The position numbers were made by a program, and so were the translations under genes. The notes under the pieces are model-generated. The model was not told the origin of the DNA and ran no database searches. It saw only the letters and a program-made list of their open reading frames with translations. This document shows positions 20,846 through 26,407 of a stretch of DNA of 26,407 bases, one piece after another. Location of the stretch: assembly GCF_001039355.2 (NCBI RefSeq), contig NW_019776052.1, positions 69,397 to 95,803 on the forward strand, in the 5' to 3' direction. Within the stretch, counting starts at the first letter, position 1; the number at the start of each line of letters is the position of its first letter. The stretch is from Lingula anatina (Eukaryota > Brachiopoda > Lingulata > Lingulida > Lingulidae).

Positions 20846-22560
20846 GCTGATGATATTTATTGATTTATTGAAGTTCTGAAATTATTTACACGAATTTTCC
20901 CCGATGGGATATGTTTGTAGACGACGTTGGTTACCGATTTCTGAGGTGACTGATACCGATCACAGCAGCCAGCGCTGGTGTTACGTGCACATTCTTTATT
21001 TCTTGCACACCGACTACAGGTCTGGCACACAGGCAGAAATAGTCTCCCCGGGGTACTGCCTCTCTACGTATACCTGACTGATCTTAGAGACAGGATCTTT
21101 CCACCGCCTTCATCTAGAACCGAGGTCAACGGACTTAATATTAATAGGTTTAGATGAAGAACTGTCTCTCTACGTACATTTGAGTGATCTTAGAGTCAGG
21201 ATTTCTCCACTGCCGTCATCTGGCGAGGTCAACGGACTTAATAGGATTAGATGAAGAAGATTCTTGCGTGATGTAAATCCATTAGGCCTGTCTTACAACG
21301 AAGTGAATTTATCAACTGTCCTGACTATATTTTATACACAGAGAAGGTCTAAATGTTATTTCTACTCTAAACTGTCCCTGGACATATATACTTATGTGTT
21401 TACTTGTAAACAAGATTAATAAATCAAAATGCAGCGCTATCACAAAGCAGTGCCCATTATAAACCCAGGCCAGGATATTTTCTTCTTTAATTTCTACAGG
21501 GCGTACGATATGGCGCATGGCCAGAAATGTGCAGCATTCACGCGATACGCGAGGGCGCAACAGTAGGGCTTTACGTGACTCAACTAACCAATCACAGCAC
21601 AAGAATGGCATCGCACACAGACTCTGTGATAAGTGCTCAGCTCATTGTCAAGTAGTGTTAGTTCATGGTAACAAGCGTCTGATATGTGCAGAGAAGTTTA
21701 TTATTATTATAATATATATTGTCCATATTATTACATTATTAAATCTAACTCTGTATCCAAGTAGTAACTATACTGTATCAAGTCAGGTACTGATGATGTG
21801 CAGAGGTCATATATTCCAGAATAAGCCATTACCACTGATTTATAACTTTTATATTTGTTTAATATGTTATTCATGGAAGAATTCATGAAAGATTATTTTA
21901 ATTTGTTAAATCGTGATCTTATTCTTTTTATATTCAAATAATTGAATACTGTGGGTAAAATTGGTCTTCCATTTCTTATTTGCATTTTTCCTTTACTACA
22001 AGCTTATTTTGGAACAGTTGCAGCATTAAAAATTTAAATAAATAGCAATCTGAAAGAAGAATTTTGCATAATTATTAAATGATGATAGTCAATTTACGTA
22101 GAATCCGATAATATGATTGAAAATACTGATTGAATTCTTGGCCTTGCACTGGGCAGTTTTACATTTGTGCCAAGTGCTCTTTTTGGACTCCATTGTACAG
22201 TGGTAAAAAATCTTCAATAGCCATGAAAGTTTTTAATCAGACTTTGTATGGTACTGCTATCTGCTGGTGCTATCGGCAACGAATTAATATGCCTTTGTTT
22301 CTGAGTGAATCTACCGTCAAAAATCACTATTACTGAAAATATTTGCGTTTTGCTGAGGGTAGGCTTGGCAATATACGGCAAACTTCTTAGTACGTGTGTA
22401 CAACTGAATTTTTTTAAAAAAACCTAGCGATATTTGGTCAGGAGTTGCTTGAAGCATAGCACAGCGTTGCTGTCTATCGGCATCAGGCCGTTAGTTTGTC
22501 AATTCTCAAGAATTACCCACGAATCGCGAACCCATTCATTTTCCTATGACTAATATATAT
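20846..22560. other. Intergenic stretch between copies C and D, no gene recognised
   Basis: It contains a direct duplication at 21061-21161 and 21167-21261 (see next entry). A + strand frame at 21517-21888 (MARNVQHSRDTRGRNSRALR) is basic and then becomes AT-rich and hydrophobic, with no known motif. From 21890 to 22560 I see only AT-rich DNA. Confidence 0.5.
21061..21261. repeat. Two tandem units of about 100 bp
   Basis: Unit 1 starts at 21061 and unit 2 at 21167 (offset 106). Shared words: TCTCTACGTA, GATCTTAGAG, CAGGAT, GTCATCT/TTCATCT, GAGGTCAACGGACTTAATA and TTAGATGAAGAA. Unit 2 has lost several bases. Non-coding. Confidence 0.8.
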
Positions 22561-22580
22561 ATGGCCAGCGCTTGTGTTCA
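22561..22580 (+). pseudogene. 20-nt exon 1 scrap cut by a transposon
   Basis: ATGGCCAGCGCTTGTGTTCA matches copy D exon 1 (24533-24552) exactly for 20 bases and stops at the TA target site of the foldback Tc1 element that follows. The continuation of the exon is not found on the far side of that element. It is too long for a chance match in a 26-kb window, but it says little more than that an exon 1 once lay here. Confidence 0.5.
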
Positions 22581-22584
22581 TATA

Positions 22585-24239
22585 CAGCATTGGTCAAAAA
22601 GGTTGTCCCACCCCCATTTCCATGTACTTTTATTTACAAATGATCACCTTACAGCTGTAAATTGTTAGAAATAGTGCTTTAAATTACGGATACCGTGTCT
22701 AACATGATTAATGGTTTAAAAAATACAAAATAGTGGTGAAAATATACATATTTTATACCATTTAGTAAAATTTATAAGAGGTACCCCCTCAAATCGACTG
22801 TTTCACTGTGACTTCTACAAATGTAAAGAAATGTCTATAAAATTGAAAAGACGCCATCAAATGTCACCAAATTCACACACAATTAGCATTAGGGCGTGCT
22901 CGTCAAAGATCACGTGCCTAACAGCGTGTGCGTCTACCGCGTACTGCAATTATCTCCTGTAGACGGGGCGACAAGCCTTCAACACGGGTTACAATTCTGT
23001 TATGCGGGATATTGTCCCATTCTTCTTAAACAAGTTGGGGGAGTTGGTCCACGTTTTTATGGGGTTGGTTCTCCTTTGCATTGCACACTCCAATTCATGT
23101 CACAGTTGATTAGTAAGTTTAATATCAGGGCTCAAAGATGGTGGTTCCATCCTTAGACCATTGTGTTTCTTCGACAAACACTTGCCAGGCGAGAGGTGTG
23201 AGCAAGTGTGCAGTCATGATAAAGCCTGGAGTTAACCCCAAAGTCAGTTCTTGAAGATGGAATGAGATATCAGCTGAGAATGCTACGTTCAGTGATCCCA
23301 CAGGCACCTGAACCTGACCATCCATCACTGGAAGGAAGTCGATTTTGATGCAGAATCAAATTATCATCCATGGCCAAAGAGGGTCCATAGACATGTTAAA
23401 AAATGCCTCTTGGAAGGGTGTGTGTAGGGTAATATCGCCTGAGGTGTTAGATCAATCCGCATTTGGAGAACTTTCCAAGCCCATGGTATTAGTACATTGT
23501 TTCTTTTGGAACAAAACGTAACAGGGGCATTTTAATGTAACATTCTCAACAGAAATCTCACTCCATTTGCAAGAGGTGACTTCAGGGATGCTACTGGCTT
23601 CATTGTGACAACGCACTTGCTCACAGCTCCCGTCTGGCAAACGATTTGTTGCAGAAACACAGGGCTCTGAGGATGGGACAACCGTCTTTGAGTCCTGATA
23701 TTAATCCTACTGAGCACCTGTGGCATAAATTGGAATGTGCATTGCAGAGGAAAACCAATCCCTAAATAAACTTGACCAATTACTCCACGCTCTTTAGGAT
23801 GAATGGGACAATATGCCACATAACAGAATTGTTACCCATCTTGAAGTCTTGACGCGCCGTCTACAGGAGATAATTGCAGTACGCGGTAGTCGCACACGCT
23901 GTTAAGCGCGTGATCTTTAACGAGCACACCCTAATGATAATTGTGTGTGAATTTGGTGACATTTGATGGCGTCTTTTCAATTTTATAGACATTTCTCTAC
24001 ATCTGTAGAAGTCACAGTGAAACAGTCGATTTGAGGGGGTACCTCTTATAAATTTTACTAAATGGTATAAAATGTGTATATTTTCACCACTATTTTGTAT
24101 TTTTTTTAACCATTAATCATGTTAGATACGGTAACCGTAATAAAAAGCACTATTTCTAACAGTTCACAGCAATGAGGTGATCATTTGTAAATAAAAGTAC
24201 ATGGAAATGGGGGTGGGACAACCTTTTTGACCAAAGCTG
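22585..24239. mobile_element. Palindromic Tc1-like composite element, copy 2 (uninterrupted)
   Basis: 1655 bp with inverted ends (CAGCATTGGTCAAAAAGG, and the inverse at 24222-24239) and flanking TA (22583-22584, 24240-24241). The outer 330 bases or so of each arm pair at roughly 95% by eye (for example the inverted blocks around GAGGTACCCCCTCAAATCGA and GATAATTGCAGTACGCGGTA). The next 350-400 bases pair more loosely, and a spacer of about 200 bp remains near 23330-23510. Left arm, - strand: transposase remnant with SADISFHLQELT and HDCTLAHTSRLA. Right arm, + strand: TEISLHLQEVTS, SPDINPTEHLWHKLE and the C-terminal block. It follows directly on the 20-nt exon 1 scrap. Confidence 0.85.
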
Positions 24240-24257
24240 TATATATATATATTATAA

Positions 24258-24300
24258 GGGGGGAATCGTCCGGGTGGAGGATTGTCCGGGGGGGAATTGT
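24258..24300. repeat. G-rich short tandem motif upstream of copy D
   Basis: Three imperfect units of about 15 bases with the form G(n)-GAAT/GATT-C/T-GTC(CG) follow an AT dinucleotide tract at 24240-24254. The G runs could pair as a quadruplex in principle. It lies about 150 bp before the ATG of copy D. Confidence 0.6.
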
Positions 24301-24452
24301 CTTGATACCGTTATATTTATGTCTTTATTCCTAATGGACGTTTGAAGAAGAAAAACACATTAGTGACTCAAATTATTGGAGTAACTAGTGCATAACAATA
24401 GCGACTGTTGCGACTGTTGACACAGGGGCCAAGGTGAAAGCGGACAGCAAAC

Positions 24453-26246
24453 ATGGCAAATACGTATTGGAAACATTTTTGTACCGTTCTGGGTATCTTA
24501 GAGACTGCACTGTATTCTGTCACGGTCTTTGGATGGCCAGCGCTTGTGTTCAAATTCGTAGAGGAAGGATTTTACGGTGATCGTTGTTGTTTTAATTTTG
24601 TAACCAATAGTTCTGATTGTAACGGTCTAGATACTAGTAACTGCACCAACGAAGCAGCCGAAGACGCCCGAGTTGCACTGAGCAAGAAGAGCTTCTAAAC
24701 CTGATTTACGCTGTCGCCATTGTTGGTTTGGTATCTTTCTCCGTGCTTGGATATATCTATGATCACTGTGGGACCGTTTGTGAGAGGATCCTAAGCATGT
24801 AAGTACACTGTGGTCAGAGCAGCAATATGACTTTATTACGCTAGACACTATGAGCCTGAATAACTTTTCATATTTCTTGGTTATCTATATTCGGTTTGAC
24901 ACCGTGCTATGGTAGACAAATGTATGACGTTTTATTTCAGGGTGATCTTCCTATTAAAGCAATGGCAGGTCAGCGAAAGGTGCGAAAAACTGGCATTTAA
25001 GCCTCGCTGTCAATATTGCAATATTACTCTTTTCAGGATCATCGTCAGGTCTATATGGGTTTCTATGCGTGTCCATGTGTATTAAACTTGACTGTCACGA
25101 TATAGTGGAAAACTATATAATTGACTTTTTGTGCTCCCTCTTTTTCTTTATGAACATTTTTGGAAATGATATGAAAACGTTTCATGAGTACAAGGCGACA
25201 ATTTTAATAGACATTAAATTGGAAGCAATACATGTAAGATTTGTTTAATTCTTGCTTTAAGATGCCTTTGCGCTGGTGGATTCTTTCTGATGGCGTTAGC
25301 GGAGAGAGGTAGGATACAAAACGAAACCTTTCTTGAATATATACTAACTTGATAATAGGTCCTACGCTAACTTATACATTCAGTAAGTTTTTTAAATTAA
25401 AAAAAACGTGCTGCCACAGTCTGTAGAATAAGGTTAATGTGTAATTGGCGCTGAAAAGACACCAATGTGAAGGTCATTCACTAAACAGGTGCACTGTACG
25501 CATTAACCTCAATAAAGAGAAAAGTAAATTTTGTTGAAATTAAAATAAAAACACCATTCAGGTATGAAGCGTTAAATGTTTTGTTCGAGCTAAACTTTGT
25601 CGTGAACTTGGAAAAATATGGCGACAAGGTAGTTACATATATAAAAGTTATACAACGGCGGTCCGAAGCGCACCGATAGGCCCCTTCATGTTCAACGAAT
25701 TAGATTATCTTTGGTCCTATTCAGAATAAATGACCCGAGTACTAAGTGATCCGCCGATTAAATGTGGCCGACCACACTTAAAAAACGATACCGCTGATTC
25801 CCGATGGTCGCCCCGCCTTTACGGATTTAATCTCGCCTCCGAGGTTTAATTGCTAGGCTCCTGCATCGACGGTGCATGGGGAAACCATCATGGAATTATA
25901 GAGACATCGCTTTTGAAGAGGGGTCTCCCATATTTAGTCGGCGGATCAGTTAGTACTCGGATTTTCTATTCTGAATGGCCCCTTTATGCGCTATAAACAT
26001 TATATTTAAAAATACCAAAAGGACTTGATGTTTGTCAATTTGCAATAAAGAAATGATAATTGTTTTCATCTTATAGGGACAGAGTGGCTGTTATACCCTG
26101 GAGCTCTATTTCACCTGCTTGGAGGTCTCCAGTTGGCTATAACTGACGTCCAGGTGTCCACGTTATTTCCTAAGGCACAAGCAACGCTCACCTGCTTGGT
26201 TTCCGGTGCTACTGGTGTCAGTGCTTTTGCCTCCAACTTATTGAAG
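24453..26246 (+). pseudogene. SLC43-like transporter, copy D, exons 1-3 with a frameshift, runs off the window
   Basis: Exon 1 (24453-24798) begins MANTYWKHFCTVLGILETAL and ends at a GTAAGT donor. Exon 2 is 25262-25308 (47 nt, CLCAGGFFLMALAER). Exon 3 is 26077-26246 (TEWLLYPGALFHLLGGLQLA) with a GTAAAT donor. Exon 1 is 346 nt; the phase needs 3n+2. Against copies B and C it lacks 7 nt near 24677, after GAAGACGCCCGAGTT, where the others read on into the KCTEQE codons. The frame therefore reaches a stop at 24696-24698. With the missing 7 nt the rest, including YIYDHCG, reads in phase, and exons 2 and 3 are undamaged. This is either a young pseudogene or a base-call/assembly error. N-glycosylation sequons NSS and NCT are in the first outer loop. 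Exons 4-8 lie beyond the window, or are copy A. Confidence 0.75.
25713..25982. mobile_element. 270-bp MITE in intron 2 of copy D
   Basis: The left arm (about 25713-25767: CTATTCAGAATAAATGACCC, then GAGTACTAAGTGATCCGCCG) is matched inverted by the right arm (about 25927-25982) with mismatches in roughly one base in six. There is no coding sequence in the GC-richer centre. The flanking duplication is unclear (CTTT on both sides is possible). Confidence 0.7.
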
Positions 26247-26319
26247 GTAAATGACCTATACATATCCTCGCTTACAAACAAGCACATGCACTGGTACGCA
26301 CACATCAGCCTACATCAGA

Positions 26320-26407
26320 AATTGTGGCAACAACACTACGGGGGCATAACCAGGATTATTTTAAGGGGGGACTGCAGATGTTTAGCCGACCCCCCCCCCC
26401 CCCCCCC
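26320..26407. mobile_element. 5' part of the hAT-like short element (copy D intron 3)
   Basis: AATTGTGGCAACAACACTAC followed by a GGGGGCATAACCAGGATTATT start matches 8679-8722, including the bases flanking the element. The sequence then runs into GCCGA and a terminal C run of 17 or more bases. It is the left half of the same insertion whose right half opens the window. Confidence 0.7.

Noticed and set aside
21517-21888. 123-codon + strand frame between copies C and D
   Set aside because: The basic start has no known motif and the second half is an AT-rich run. Nothing supports a gene.
24799-25261. A second gene or regulatory RNA in intron 1 of copy D
   Set aside because: The intron is plain AT-rich sequence with normal splice ends and no structure of note.

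Overview
The window is metazoan genomic DNA. Coding sequence is broken into short exons by canonical GT/AG introns. The intergenic and intronic DNA is AT-rich and full of microsatellites and DNA transposons, and there are no operons or prokaryotic signals. The transposon mix (Tc1/mariner, an RTE-type LINE, hAT- and Harbinger-like short elements) and the gene family suggest an invertebrate, perhaps a marine one. The sequence alone does not let me name the phylum.

The backbone is a tandem array, all on the + strand, of genes for an SLC43-like (LAT3/LAT4/ENBT1 family) major-facilitator transporter. Copy A (473-3390) has exons 4-8 of the family's 8-exon structure. Copy B (7159-10035) is a decayed relic with exons 1, 2, 7 and 8. 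Copy C (13986-20384) is a complete 8-exon gene, 1812 nt of CDS and 603 residues. Copy D (24453-26246) has exons 1-3, with a 7-bp frameshifting gap in exon 1, and runs into the window end. Loose scraps lie at 8573-8665 (exon 1-like), 20764-20833 (exon 5-like) and 22561-22580 (exon 1-like).

Mobile DNA fills the space between and within the copies. There is an hAT-like short element with a poly-C core in intron 3 of copy B, and its two halves sit at the two window ends. A 689-bp element with 32-bp perfect terminal inverted repeats lies just upstream of copy B. A foldback element occupies 7640-8243. Two copies of an unusual palindromic Tc1 composite lie at 10207-12560 and 22585-24239; the first is interrupted by a 5'-truncated RTE LINE. 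A single Tc1 relic (16330-17504) sits in intron 2 of copy C, and a 270-bp MITE in intron 2 of copy D.

Two features concern the assembly. A 1351-bp block (4166-5516) is repeated almost exactly at 5518-6868 across a single N, most simply an unmerged contig overlap. The window starts and ends in poly-C that falls at the same internal site of the same hAT-like element in the same intron. The end therefore fits onto the start (directly, or as adjacent members of a longer array), and copies D and A may be the two halves of one gene.

I saw no CRISPR array, rRNA or tRNA gene, and no evident new multi-gene system. The most unusual items are the window-end continuity, the palindromic Tc1 composites and the fast-changing central loop of the transporter.
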